IMG/VR virus record: IMGVR_UViG_3300011115_000608
Coordinates: 1-31,968 of that record
Source: a virus
DNA: 31,968 nucleotides
Strand: one strand, 5' to 3'
Below are positions 15,823 through 23,119 of the stretch, in pieces. Under the pieces are notes generated by a model. The model was not told where the DNA came from and made no database searches. It worked only from the letters and a program-made list of their open reading frames with translations. The position numbers were made by a program, and so were the translations under genes. Each line of letters opens with the position of its first letter. Within the stretch, counting starts at the first letter, position 1.

Positions 15823-16554
15823 TTAGTAGTTTCCTGCGTAAATGTTAAAACGTTGACGGGTGGCGATTAGCGAATACGGCATAGACATGATGTCATCAGG
15901 ATTGTTGATGCGCTTCAAGTTGCGCTTGGACGTCATAGCAATGCGCTGCACTTGGGGACTAGGTTCGACGCCAAACTCAGGCGCAAACTCCATGGCCAAG
16001 TTATACGCAAAGGCACGTAGATACCCAGGCGGGAACAGAATGTTAGTCGCCAAGTTAGCTGGCTGACTTAGCTCTTGCACGCTGACAAAGTGGAACTCCA
16101 GCAGACGTGTGGGGCGCGGGTAGATGTTAATCGTGAAGTCTGGGTACGTGTTGTTGACAAACATTACCTGGGGATAGGTCGAGGTCACAGTTTTGACCGC
16201 AATCCCGTTGTATTGCTGCTGGTTAATCAGCTTGATGCCATACGACACCCCGGTGCCGGGGTCTTTGTAGTAGGTGGCGTCGTCAACTTGAATGGGCCGC
16301 ACGGCGGTGCCGTTTAGGCGCACCAAAGAGCCGGTGGGGCCAAGGGTTTCTTCAATTGAGCCAACTGGCCAATTGGTAATCTGGTCAATGGTGCAAAAGA
16401 CAGACAAACGCTCGGTATTCCATGAGTCGATCATCTGGTTGAGCGCCATCAGCGCATCTTGAGACACTGACGCAGAAGGGGTTTCACCTTCGGCCAACAC
16501 ACCCAGCAGCCGCAGCGCCCGGTTGATCTGATCGGCAGCAGAGTAGGTGGCCAT
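15823..16554 (-). CDS. P22 gp4-like tail accessory/adaptor protein
   Basis: A 243-residue protein with the family start ADQINRALRLLGVLAEGE, followed by DALMALNQMIDSWNTERLSV, and a middle KLINQQQYNGIAVK segment. The C-terminal helices (PPGYLRAFAYNLAMEFAPEF, then QVQRIAMTSKRNLKRIN) fit the adaptor that binds under the portal ring. In P22, gp4 (166 aa) is the first tail protein added after DNA packaging and also has a muramidase activity; no catalytic site can be assigned here. AGGAG precedes the ATG. Order coat, then gp4, then gp10 matches P22. Confidence 0.88.
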   Translation of the reverse strand: MATYSAADQINRALRLLGVLAEGETPSASVSQDALMALNQMIDSWNTERLSVFCTIDQITNWPVGSIEETLGPTGSLVRLNGTAVRPIQVDDATYYKDPGTGVSYGIKLINQQQYNGIAVKTVTSTYPQVMFVNNTYPDFTINIYPRPTRLLEFHFVSVQELSQPANLATNILFPPGYLRAFAYNLAMEFAPEFGVEPSPQVQRIAMTSKRNLKRINNPDDIMSMPYSLIATRQRFNIYAGNY

Positions 16555-16556
16555 CT

Positions 16557-16754
16557 TTACGCTCCTAGTTCGACCGCCTCAACAGTTGGACGGCCACGTC
16601 TACGTTTTACTTCCTGTGGAGCCGCCTCTTCAACAGCAATTGGCGTGTCAAGAGTATAGCGTGTCCAGCCATTTTTTTCATCGTTTACAGCTTCAAGTTC
16701 CATCGTTGCAACTTTGGCGCCGTGAACGGGGTGAGACATGTAAATGATGGGCAT
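16557..16754 (-). CDS. Small basic-tailed hypothetical protein (65 aa)
   Basis: A 65-residue protein beginning MPIIYMSHPVHGAKVATMEL, with NGWTRYTLDTP in the middle and a basic KRRRGRP AT-hook-like motif at about residues 50-56. Similar small proteins occur beside gp4-like genes in related phages. The ATG at 16754 directly follows the T-run of a terminator hairpin and has no Shine-Dalgarno sequence; Met6 at 16739 is an alternative start, also without one. Translation may need read-through or a processed transcript. Function unknown. Confidence 0.6.
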   Translation of the reverse strand: MPIIYMSHPVHGAKVATMELEAVNDEKNGWTRYTLDTPIAVEEAAPQEVKRRRGRPTVEAVELGA

Positions 16755-16780
16755 AAAAAGAAGGGGGTGATTAGCCCCCT
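16755..16780 (-). terminator. Rho-independent terminator (minus strand)
   Basis: Read on the minus strand, AGGGGG (16780-16775) and CCCCCT (16767-16762) form a perfect six-pair stem around a seven-base loop, followed by T, C and five Ts. It lies seven bases after the stop of the decoration-like gene (16788) and ends directly at the next ATG. It should partly separate high coat/decoration expression from the tail genes. Confidence 0.75.
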
Positions 16781-16787
16781 GGTTGGT

Positions 16788-17192
16788 TTAGCCCGCGATG
16801 CGGTACAAAGTCCAAGTGCCATCACCAGTTTTACGTGCGCGGAACAAGGCGCCGGTGTTTTCCAACACCACCATGTTACCGAGCAACGTCCAACCAGCAG
16901 CGGTGGCCAAGGTGCACTGATATGCAGTGTCGTCAACGGCGACTGCAAAATCAAATGCGGCGTTGACTTTCTGGGCGCTGCTGATCGCAAGCTCCAGATC
17001 GGCAACGGTAGGCAGCGTCACAATGGTGTCAGCCGAAGTGTTGCTGGTGATCAACCCGACGGCCATTTGAGCGCCGGTTAGGGTTGCGGTGGTTGCGGTA
17101 ATTGCAGTGGGAGCGCCTTGAACCATCAACAGCGCTTCGGCGGTATTGCCTGCGCCAACTTGATAGCCACTAGTACCATTAGGGAGAGCCAT
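16788..17192 (-). CDS. Small capsid decoration/head-fibre-like protein (134 aa)
   Basis: A 134-residue protein beginning MALPNGTSGYQVGAGNTAEA, rich in Ala, Thr and Gly with beta-strand alternation, and ending TWTLYRIAG. It follows the coat gene and lies between two terminators, the usual place for an abundant head decoration or head-fibre protein. AAGGAAA precedes the ATG. I recall similar short proteins next to P22-type coat genes in environmental phages; no experimental role is known to me. A virion role is likely, with exact position unproven. Confidence 0.68.
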   Translation of the reverse strand: MALPNGTSGYQVGAGNTAEALLMVQGAPTAITATTATLTGAQMAVGLITSNTSADTIVTLPTVADLELAISSAQKVNAAFDFAVAVDDTAYQCTLATAAGWTLLGNMVVLENTGALFRARKTGDGTWTLYRIAG

Positions 17193-17221
17193 GATAAATT
17201 TCCTTGAAAAAGATGTTACGA

Positions 17222-17240
17222 CGAAAGGGGCCGAAGCCCC
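17222..17240 (-). terminator. Hairpin terminator after coat gene (minus strand)
   Basis: On the minus strand GGGGC and GCCCC enclose TTCG (an ultra-stable C-UUCG-G tetraloop), followed by TTTCG. It begins nine bases after the coat stop codon. The T-run is short (three), so termination may be partial, allowing read-through to the decoration-like gene. Confidence 0.65.
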
Positions 17241-17248
17241 GTTTCAGA

Positions 17249-18448
17249 TCAACCCCAAATGCGGCAGGCCATTTGTGGACGAATGGTGCTGTAGCCGTAC
17301 AAGACATCGATACGACAGGGCATCCGGTCGTTGTTAATGTCATACTGGCGAACCACACGCAAGCTGATGCCATTGTGAACGGCACGCGCAGCCATATCGA
17401 CCCCCTGCGGCAGCAAGAGATCAGCCGTGGCGAACGAAATTGCATCTTTGTGGTAGACCAAGTTCTGGGGATACTGAGTTGAAGCAGCACCCACAAACAC
17501 CACAGCCTTGGCAGTAGCAGGCAAAGTCAGCATGGTAGCCAGAGCATGGTCGGCCGAGTACATGGCCGCTACGGTCACGGTAGCGGTGGTGCTAGCAGTC
17601 GTTGATGCCAAAGCCACAAACTGGAACAACGAACCAGTGGATTCACGGGTTTGCGGGTTCACAGCGTAGCAGTCAGCAATCGTGAACACGTCACCAACGG
17701 TGATGGTTTCACCAGAGCCAACAGTCAACGACAGCGTCGCAGAACCTTCAGCGGTCACAGCGGCAGCAGTGACGGTGCCGGTAGCGGCGCGGGTGCCAGT
17801 GGAGTGCTGCTTGATCGACTGAGACATGTTGATCTCGTCAAAGCCCAACACACCCATGCCCATCATGCCGTTTTTGAATTGGCGGCTGATGGTATCGGTG
17901 GGGTTGAACAGACCCTTCATGCCTTCGACCAAACCAGCGTTAGCGGCGGGGTTGACGGTGGCATAACGGGGGCTCATCACAGCGGCGTTCTCGTTCAGCT
18001 TTTGCTGGGCTTGCAACAGCACCAAAGAAGTAGAAGGAGTGGTGCCAGGCGTGCCCACGGTGTTACCGATGCTCTTGTAAGCATTGGCGACGTCGGCGTC
18101 GATAGAACTGGCCAACTGGCTGATACGAGGCTTCAACACACGCTCTGCGAAGTCATCCAATTGCATGGTCAATTCGGCAGAAGTGAAGTTCACGCCGATA
18201 TGCTTTTGGGTTGACACGGTCAAGGTGGTGAACTGTTCGTTGTCGTCTTGAACTTGCAAGGCGGCGCCGTCGGTCACCAAAGCGCGATCAGGCAGGCGAA
18301 TACGCAGGGTCGAACCAATCTTGGCACCTTCAACAGCAAAGCTGTCGTCGTACTGACGGTTCACGTTACGGGTCAACACAAGGTTGTTTTCGAGAATCTC
18401 AAGCGCTTTGCGCGTGATCATGTCGATGGTTAAGATACTGTTAGCCAT
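17249..18448 (-). CDS. Major capsid protein, P22 coat family
   Basis: A 399-residue protein of the P22 coat (gp5) family, the main shell protein with the HK97 fold. The N-terminus MANSILTIDMITRKALEILE continues NNLVLTRNVNRQYDDSF, and KIGSTLRIRLPDRALVTDGA follows, all typical of the family. Later blocks include AERVLKPRISQLASSIDADV and the C-terminal DRMPCRIDVLYG. P22 gp5 has 430 residues, so this is a normal or slightly short member. AAGGA precedes the ATG. It follows scaffold and is followed by a hairpin terminator, consistent with high expression. Confidence 0.95.
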   Translation of the reverse strand: MANSILTIDMITRKALEILENNLVLTRNVNRQYDDSFAVEGAKIGSTLRIRLPDRALVTDGAALQVQDDNEQFTTLTVSTQKHIGVNFTSAELTMQLDDFAERVLKPRISQLASSIDADVANAYKSIGNTVGTPGTTPSTSLVLLQAQQKLNENAAVMSPRYATVNPAANAGLVEGMKGLFNPTDTISRQFKNGMMGMGVLGFDEINMSQSIKQHSTGTRAATGTVTAAAVTAEGSATLSLTVGSGETITVGDVFTIADCYAVNPQTRESTGSLFQFVALASTTASTTATVTVAAMYSADHALATMLTLPATAKAVVFVGAASTQYPQNLVYHKDAISFATADLLLPQGVDMAARAVHNGISLRVVRQYDINNDRMPCRIDVLYGYSTIRPQMACRIWG

Positions 18449-18471
18449 GGAAAAAATCCTTAAAAATTAAT

Positions 18472-19257
18472 CTAGCGGTTTGCCTGCAACTTTTTCATCT
18501 GTCGGGCTCTTTCGGCTTCAATCCACTCAGACGCTGTCATGGTCTTGGTAGACCGTGGGTCTGTCGTGTCATAGGCCGGTGCTCCAGAAGAGCGAGCCGT
18601 CACGGGCGAAATCGGTGCTGGCGCGGACGTGGTTTTCTTCATTGGTGGATCGCTGGCCAATTTGGCCTCAATCCGTCCAATTTCCTTGGCCTGCAAGATA
18701 GGTGCAAGACGGGAAATTCGATCTGCTTCCTTGGGGTTTGCACCGAGGTAGTAGGCTACTTCGGGGCCAACGTCCGAGGCTTGGATCGTCTGAGCCATCA
18801 CGGTCGTGATTGGAAGTTTCGGGTTGTACGCGACTTGTTCAAAGTCATCGTATTTGCTCCGAGCTTCTTCTTCCTTCTCATGGTAGGACTCAAGAATTTC
18901 AGATTGCTGCCTGGCTTGTTCACGCTGGGCGAGCAGCTCTTCAGCCTTTTTGTAAGCCAATGCGTCTGCATAGGCTTCGGGGCTTTCAAACTGATCAACC
19001 GGCGGGATGTCTGCTGGCGCTCTCAATGCTTGCGTTTCCGCTTGCCTTTGAGCTTGCTCTCTTTCCCACTTACGCTGTTCTCTCGCAAGCCGCTTACCGA
19101 TGGCTGCGTCAAGTTCTTCTTGGGTAAAAACCCGAGGAGCTTCTTTCTGCTCATCAGCGACTACCGGCGCATTTTCTACAGTCTCAGGAGTGGCCGTCAC
19201 TTCCGTTGCTGGCGCGGAGTCAACTTCCGCTAGGTTTTGTTGGACTTCTTCAGTCAT
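18472..19257 (-). CDS. Capsid scaffolding protein
   Basis: A 261-residue, highly charged, helical protein just before the coat gene. It has an acidic Val/Thr/Pro-rich N-terminus (residues 1-45), a FTQEELDAAIGKRLAREQRK helix near 44-63, a long Glu/Gln/Arg helix around 95-130, and a basic C-terminus (TASEWIEAERARQMKK) that likely contacts coat, as the helix-turn-helix of P22 gp8 does. The EEL...IGKRLAREQRKWERE motif is shared by many phage scaffolds. AGGA precedes the ATG. Its job is to direct procapsid assembly and then leave. Confidence 0.88.
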   Translation of the reverse strand: MTEEVQQNLAEVDSAPATEVTATPETVENAPVVADEQKEAPRVFTQEELDAAIGKRLAREQRKWEREQAQRQAETQALRAPADIPPVDQFESPEAYADALAYKKAEELLAQREQARQQSEILESYHEKEEEARSKYDDFEQVAYNPKLPITTVMAQTIQASDVGPEVAYYLGANPKEADRISRLAPILQAKEIGRIEAKLASDPPMKKTTSAPAPISPVTARSSGAPAYDTTDPRSTKTMTASEWIEAERARQMKKLQANR

Positions 19258-19340
19258 TTCAATGAATCCTAAGATTCCCCGGTGAACCTCGCCGGTAAGG
19301 TTTTGTTTATCTTACACCAGATTAGTTAAACCATGTAACT

Positions 19341-19604
19341 TTAGCAGTCAACAGAGTTTGCAAATTCCGGTAAAGATTTCAAACGGTTATACGTTTGTGC
19401 TATGGGGTTTAGCCCATTGATGTCGTAGTCATAAGCAACATTTTCTGATTTTAAGAATTGACCATCTTTTGATTTAAAAATGTAAATTAAAGCATCTGCA
19501 AATGTCTTACTAATTTTTACGTTTTCAACTTTGATGTACGCATCTGAAAACTCTACATCAGTTTGAAAGTTACTTTTTAAGGTAATTGTTTTGGAAAGCG
19601 CCAT
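19341..19604 (-). CDS. Small hypothetical protein in fibre cassette (87 aa)
   Basis: An 87-residue protein beginning MALSKTITLKSNFQTDVEFS, with alternating strand residues (YIKVENVKISKTFADALIYI) and a TYNRLKSLPEF stretch near the C-terminus. Similar small proteins follow spike or fibre genes in environmental phages, in my recollection. GAGGAG precedes the ATG. Its G+C is very low (14 of 60 bases in 19441-19500), like the spike gene and unlike the scaffold. No function can be named. Confidence 0.65.
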   Translation of the reverse strand: MALSKTITLKSNFQTDVEFSDAYIKVENVKISKTFADALIYIFKSKDGQFLKSENVAYDYDINGLNPIAQTYNRLKSLPEFANSVDC

Positions 19605-19616
19605 TTTTTATACTCC

Positions 19617-21527
19617 TCAAGCATTTGGGGTGGTGATGTATGCCGATATAGTCATTTGATTGTTGTATGCAGCGCCCACATTCAATGCAGCGCCCATGTT
19701 GTCGGTGTACATCTGGAAAGTTATTTCATCTCCTGCGGAAGCCTCTGCAATCATTGCGACAACCTCACCAGCAAGTGCACTAATCACGTTTTTACTCATT
19801 ATTCTAGTAAAACCGCCAGATGAACTGTAATGCTGTACATAGCAGCTAGGTATAGCGCCTAATCCACCTGTCATTGTATAGGTAGCCACAATTAAAATAC
19901 TGCTTAAGCCGCCTGTGGGAACTGTAAATTTTCCTGTAGTGGTGCTGTAACTATCAGCCAAAGTTAAGCGATTTCCGTTAACGCCAGTTTGAATGGTGTC
20001 ATAAATTAACGGTTGCGCCGTGCCACCAGACCCCGCAGTAAACGCCGCGTTTCTAGTTACATTCAAAACAACTTGAAAAGGTGTTTGTGGCGGCAACCCA
20101 GGATACGATGCGGCATTGGTTCCGTAGTAAGCCCCTTGCCGATACATATCCTCAAAGTTAATTTGTGCTTGTGTTTTTGCCCCAAGAGCAAAAGGTCGTT
20201 TATTTAGCGCTTGAGTAAACCGAATTTGATTGTTTATGGTCGCAAATTTTCCAGTGAAATAATTATTAAATCGGAAAAAATCTGGCTGGGGGCTTAACGC
20301 GCTGTATAAATAAAAATCTATACGGCTATTGGAAATAACTACGCCGCCAGAATCGGCAGATTGGTTAGTTGTTGATAAATTGTTAACCCACAAAAATGGC
20401 TTGCCATAGACTTCGCTATCTATGTTATTTAAGTATAAGTACCCCGTGTAGTATGTACCTGCATCAACCGCTTGATTAAGTTCAATGATTGGGTAAGCGT
20501 CTGTTTGTGCGCCGTACAAGTAACAGTTTTCTGCAAATATACGCCCGCCAAAGTTTTTAACTGTGGTTACATCTTGACCATTCCATGCGGCATTTTCGCC
20601 ACCAACTAAAATGCAATCGGTAAAATTTGCAACGCTAAATAAGCCATACATTTCCAATGCATTTCGGCAACCGTTAGTGATGCATTTGCTAAACGCCATT
20701 TCAGACAAACTAGCCTGATTAACGCCGTTTTCGCCAATTTTTATTGCCAATTTGCAATTGCGGAATGAGATGTTTTCATAACGACCATACCCACCTTTAA
20801 TCCAAAGGGTGCTGTCATAGTTGCTGTTTAAACCACCCTCAAATGTCAGTTTGCCCGTAATGGTCAAAAAGCTCGTGGAAAGTTTTAACGCATGAGTGTA
20901 AGTGCCAGTAGGATTCAGCACTAATTCTGCACCTTCGGACAAAATTGTGGTGAATTGCTGTGTAACTTCCAATGAGTTGATAAGGTATTGACCAGCGGGA
21001 AAAATAATGGTTTTCTTGTTGGCTTGACCTAAAGCATTTTGAATTGCTGTAGTGTCATTTGTTGTGCCGTCACCAACAGCACCAAAATCTTTAATGCTGA
21101 CAAATTCTTGTAACTTAGTGTGAACAGTTCTGTTTACCGTGCTTGCCAAATTGCCGCTTGCATTTGACTGCCGAAATCCAACCAAGGCATCGCCTTTAGT
21201 TGGGTCACTTGCGTTAGCCAAATCACCTGCGGAAGATATGCTTGGCACGTTGTCATATGTTGCGATTGTTACGCCAACAGATGTTTGCAATACAAACTTA
21301 TACGTAATTGAAACGTCTAGCCAAATTTCTCCTGCTGCAACACGGCCCGCAGAGTTTAAAACTATAGGGTTTGTTTGTTGTACATTACCAGCGCTTGTGG
21401 TGTACGTAACCGCAGGCGTAGTTGTGCCAGCCTCGTAGGTGTAAATTAAACCACCAGACAACGGTATGCCATCGTTACCAAAAAATTGCCAGCCTACGCC
21501 AGCAAAGCAAGAAAGACTGACAGTCAT
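19617..21527 (-). CDS. Tailspike with pectate-lyase-like beta-helix
   Basis: A 636-residue receptor-binding protein. Residues 1-100 form the head/tail-binding module seen in many podovirus spikes (GWQFFGNDGIPLSGGLIYTY, residues 12-31, then EAGTTTPAVTYT). FVSIKDFGAVGDGTTND (142-158) starts the pectate-lyase-type right-handed beta-helix, which runs to about residue 480. The C-terminal 150 residues (from FQVVLNVTRNAAF) are beta-rich and resemble a C1q-like jelly roll for trimerisation or binding. It probably binds or cuts host surface polysaccharide; active residues cannot be assigned by eye. AGGGG precedes the ATG. The location between portal and scaffold and the low G+C are unusual. Confidence 0.86.
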   Translation of the reverse strand: MTVSLSCFAGVGWQFFGNDGIPLSGGLIYTYEAGTTTPAVTYTTSAGNVQQTNPIVLNSAGRVAAGEIWLDVSITYKFVLQTSVGVTIATYDNVPSISSAGDLANASDPTKGDALVGFRQSNASGNLASTVNRTVHTKLQEFVSIKDFGAVGDGTTNDTTAIQNALGQANKKTIIFPAGQYLINSLEVTQQFTTILSEGAELVLNPTGTYTHALKLSTSFLTITGKLTFEGGLNSNYDSTLWIKGGYGRYENISFRNCKLAIKIGENGVNQASLSEMAFSKCITNGCRNALEMYGLFSVANFTDCILVGGENAAWNGQDVTTVKNFGGRIFAENCYLYGAQTDAYPIIELNQAVDAGTYYTGYLYLNNIDSEVYGKPFLWVNNLSTTNQSADSGGVVISNSRIDFYLYSALSPQPDFFRFNNYFTGKFATINNQIRFTQALNKRPFALGAKTQAQINFEDMYRQGAYYGTNAASYPGLPPQTPFQVVLNVTRNAAFTAGSGGTAQPLIYDTIQTGVNGNRLTLADSYSTTTGKFTVPTGGLSSILIVATYTMTGGLGAIPSCYVQHYSSSGGFTRIMSKNVISALAGEVVAMIAEASAGDEITFQMYTDNMGAALNVGAAYNNQMTISAYITTPNA

Positions 21528-21537
21528 TTAGAACCCC

Positions 21538-21714
21538 TTAATTCACCGCAGCCAATTGAGCATCGGTGGGTTTAGCCAGCGTAGGATGATTCCATTCGGC
21601 GATGTAGTCGCCCTTACCATCGGAATTGTTTTGCAAGGTAATTACACCCGAAGAAAAATCGAAGTTTTTCAACTCAGGATAAATGCTTTTAATTTTTTCT
21701 GGCAATGTCATCAT
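21538..21714 (-). CDS. Small tail-assembly-chaperone-like protein (58 aa)
   Basis: A 58-residue protein missed by length cut-offs: MMTLPEKIKSIYPELKNFDF, then a strand region and AEWNHPTLAKPTDAQLAAV. The YPEL start and the W-N...KPTDAQL ending are typical of short XkdW-like proteins next to phage tail fibres, thought to help fibre assembly. The first ATG (21714) overlaps the stop of the C1q-like protein gene, and the stop lies 11 bases before the spike gene, so it is read with the fibres. Function inferred from type and place. Confidence 0.7.
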   Translation of the reverse strand: MMTLPEKIKSIYPELKNFDFSSGVITLQNNSDGKGDYIAEWNHPTLAKPTDAQLAAVN

Positions 21715-22274
21715 GCGCTCCTAATCATTGAGCCTTGGAAGAAGGTAGTGTTCTTGTCGTTACTGCTAACAGACATTTGCCCAACGCCATCCAAATAAAC
21801 ATAGATTTCACAATAGTCAGTTGAGCCATTGAAATACATTAAATTACTTGCGCTCAAAATTGCAAAAGTTCCAAAAACCAAAGTTAAATCCAAAGCACGC
21901 CCGTTATTTGTGCCGCTGCCATTTTTTCTAAATTCAGCAATTACACGGGTCAAACTTGTTGCGGCGGCAACTGACAATTTTAAATTTAATTGATAGTATC
22001 CAGCAACAGTTGGTGTAAAAGTGCTAGACGCAAAATTACTGTTTGTGTCGTAATCTTCACTGCCTAATGTTACTTTGGTAAATGTGGCAGTTGAAATATT
22101 TTGTGCGGCTGCGCCAAACGCGCTAAATGTTGGGTTGGTGCTTGCGGCGTATCCGTTAACCAAATTTTCAACAGATACTTTTTTGGTTGTGCTACTTTGA
22201 ACAAGGGGGACAACTTCAGTGCCTGCAAGTGGCGTTGTTGCGCCAGTTAATTGGGAAATTTTTAAGTCAGCCAT
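21711..22274 (-). CDS. C1q-like fibre protein (187 aa)
   Basis: A 187-residue protein with two parts. Residues 1-40 (LKISQLTGATTPLAGTEVVP then LVQSSTTKKVSVENL) are a short adaptor also present in the 176-residue protein at 15291-15821. Residues about 50-187 form a C1q/TNF-like jelly roll: FSAFGAAAQNISTATFTKV, then SSTFTPTVAGYYQLNLKL and FRKNGSG in the expected places. C1q-like domains trimerise and bind ligands, and are used by phages at fibre tips. GGAG precedes the ATG. Part of the A+T-rich cassette. A receptor-binding or accessory spike role is likely. Confidence 0.8.
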   Translation of the reverse strand: MADLKISQLTGATTPLAGTEVVPLVQSSTTKKVSVENLVNGYAASTNPTFSAFGAAAQNISTATFTKVTLGSEDYDTNSNFASSTFTPTVAGYYQLNLKLSVAAATSLTRVIAEFRKNGSGTNNGRALDLTLVFGTFAILSASNLMYFNGSTDYCEIYVYLDGVGQMSVSSNDKNTTFFQGSMIRSA

Positions 22275-22277
22275 GTT

Positions 22278-22442
22278 TTACTCCAAAAGAATCAAGCCAC
22301 CGTCCTCTTGGACGAGATTGTCGCTATTTTCGCACAGCAAGTTGCTTTGGGCTTGTTCATCCGCACGGCCAGAAAACAACGAAACAACGCCGCCAAGACC
22401 GATGGCAACTGCATTGCGAAGGTCAGGGCCAAAAAAGCTCAT
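22278..22442 (-). CDS. Small virion-associated hypothetical protein (54 aa)
   Basis: A 54-residue protein from ATG 22442, which overlaps the preceding stop (ATGA); an upstream start at 22463 would only add seven residues. It begins MSFFGPDLRNAVAIGLGGVV, a mildly hydrophobic segment, and ends with QEDGGLILLE. This ending resembles the C-terminus of the 484-residue fibre-like protein (NNCLLLE). No family was recognised. Probably a small structural protein, from its place among fibre genes. Confidence 0.6.
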   Translation of the reverse strand: MSFFGPDLRNAVAIGLGGVVSLFSGRADEQAQSNLLCENSDNLVQEDGGLILLE

Positions 22443-22750
22443 TGTTTGTTGATGGGTTTGCAATACGCGGTGCCGTCGGTGCTACCGATCCGTAGCACAC
22501 TGACGCGCCAGGGAGCACCAGTTGAACTAAGCGGTACGACAAATGGAATCGGAGTGAAAGGAGGAATCGGCGTGCTAGAGCTGGTAGCCGTGGCCCCAAC
22601 ACCCACTTCAACGTAGCAGGCTTGATCGCACCACACCACTACACCTTGAGGGCCAGCATTCCATGCAGTTGTATTGCCTGCACTAGCGCCAGCGGTTGCG
22701 GTATAAGCGGGAAAATCCGCTTTGCTCATCGGGTTGAGTAGTTCCATCAT
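22439..22750 (-). CDS. Small conserved structural protein (103 aa)
   Basis: A 103-residue protein beginning MMELLNPMSKADFPAYTATA, with an apparent beta-rich fold (QGVVVWCDQACYVEVGVGA, then PFVVPLSSTGAPWRVSVLRI) and Cys42, Cys46 and Cys98. Similar proteins of about 100 residues lie after portal genes in related podoviruses as I recall, likely small virion or decoration parts. Its G+C is closer to the portal than to the spike, so it may mark the edge of the fibre cassette. The start is supported by AGGAAATATG. Confidence 0.66.
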   Translation of the reverse strand: MMELLNPMSKADFPAYTATAGASAGNTTAWNAGPQGVVVWCDQACYVEVGVGATATSSSTPIPPFTPIPFVVPLSSTGAPWRVSVLRIGSTDGTAYCKPINKQ

Positions 22751-22756
22751 ATTTCC

Positions 22757-23119
22757 TTATGCCAAAAAGCGGAGTTTGTACAGGGTTGTTAAATACAGCT
22801 CGATGATGTTGTCAATGAGCTGCTGCAAAGATGAATCAGACTTGTCGCACACGTTGTAGCGCTCTTTCTCAATTTCATCCAGCGAGTCTTGCAAGAATTC
22901 AATCACGTTGCTGGTCTTTTTGGCCGAATGCAGCGTGATTGGCCCCATCAGGCCATGCCGGCCTTGGTAGGCTTCAGCAAATGCGTCTGCGTGGTCAATG
23001 ATGCCGTCGTAGAAAGCGTTCAAGGCCACATGCTTGGAATAGCTGCGGGTGTTCAGATGCACCGAATGGGTCACATCTCGGGCCAAGAACAGCAACCCTA
23101 CAAAATCACACGCTTTCAT
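22757..23119 (-). CDS. DUF5856-type protein with Dps-like ferroxidase residues
   Basis: A 120-residue, all-helical protein directly after the portal gene (ATGA overlap). Its first helix pair reads LARDVTHSVHLNTRSYSKHV, then LNAFYDGIIDHADAFAEAYQ. His18, His30, Asp45 and Glu49 have spacings of 12, 15 and 4, exactly those of the Dps ferroxidase centre (His51/His63/Asp78/Glu82 in E. coli Dps). Remaining residues form two further helices. I recall the family as DUF5856, found in phages, without known function. It is shorter than Dps (about 165). Iron or peroxide chemistry, or DNA protection in the cell or capsid, is inference. Confidence 0.75.
   Translation of the reverse strand: MKACDFVGLLFLARDVTHSVHLNTRSYSKHVALNAFYDGIIDHADAFAEAYQGRHGLMGPITLHSAKKTSNVIEFLQDSLDEIEKERYNVCDKSDSSLQQLIDNIIELYLTTLYKLRFLA

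Noticed and set aside
19285-19310. AACCT/AGGTT hairpin followed by TTTT on the plus strand
   Set aside because: The T-run is on the strand opposite to all nearby genes and the stem is five pairs; no plus-strand transcript needs ending there.
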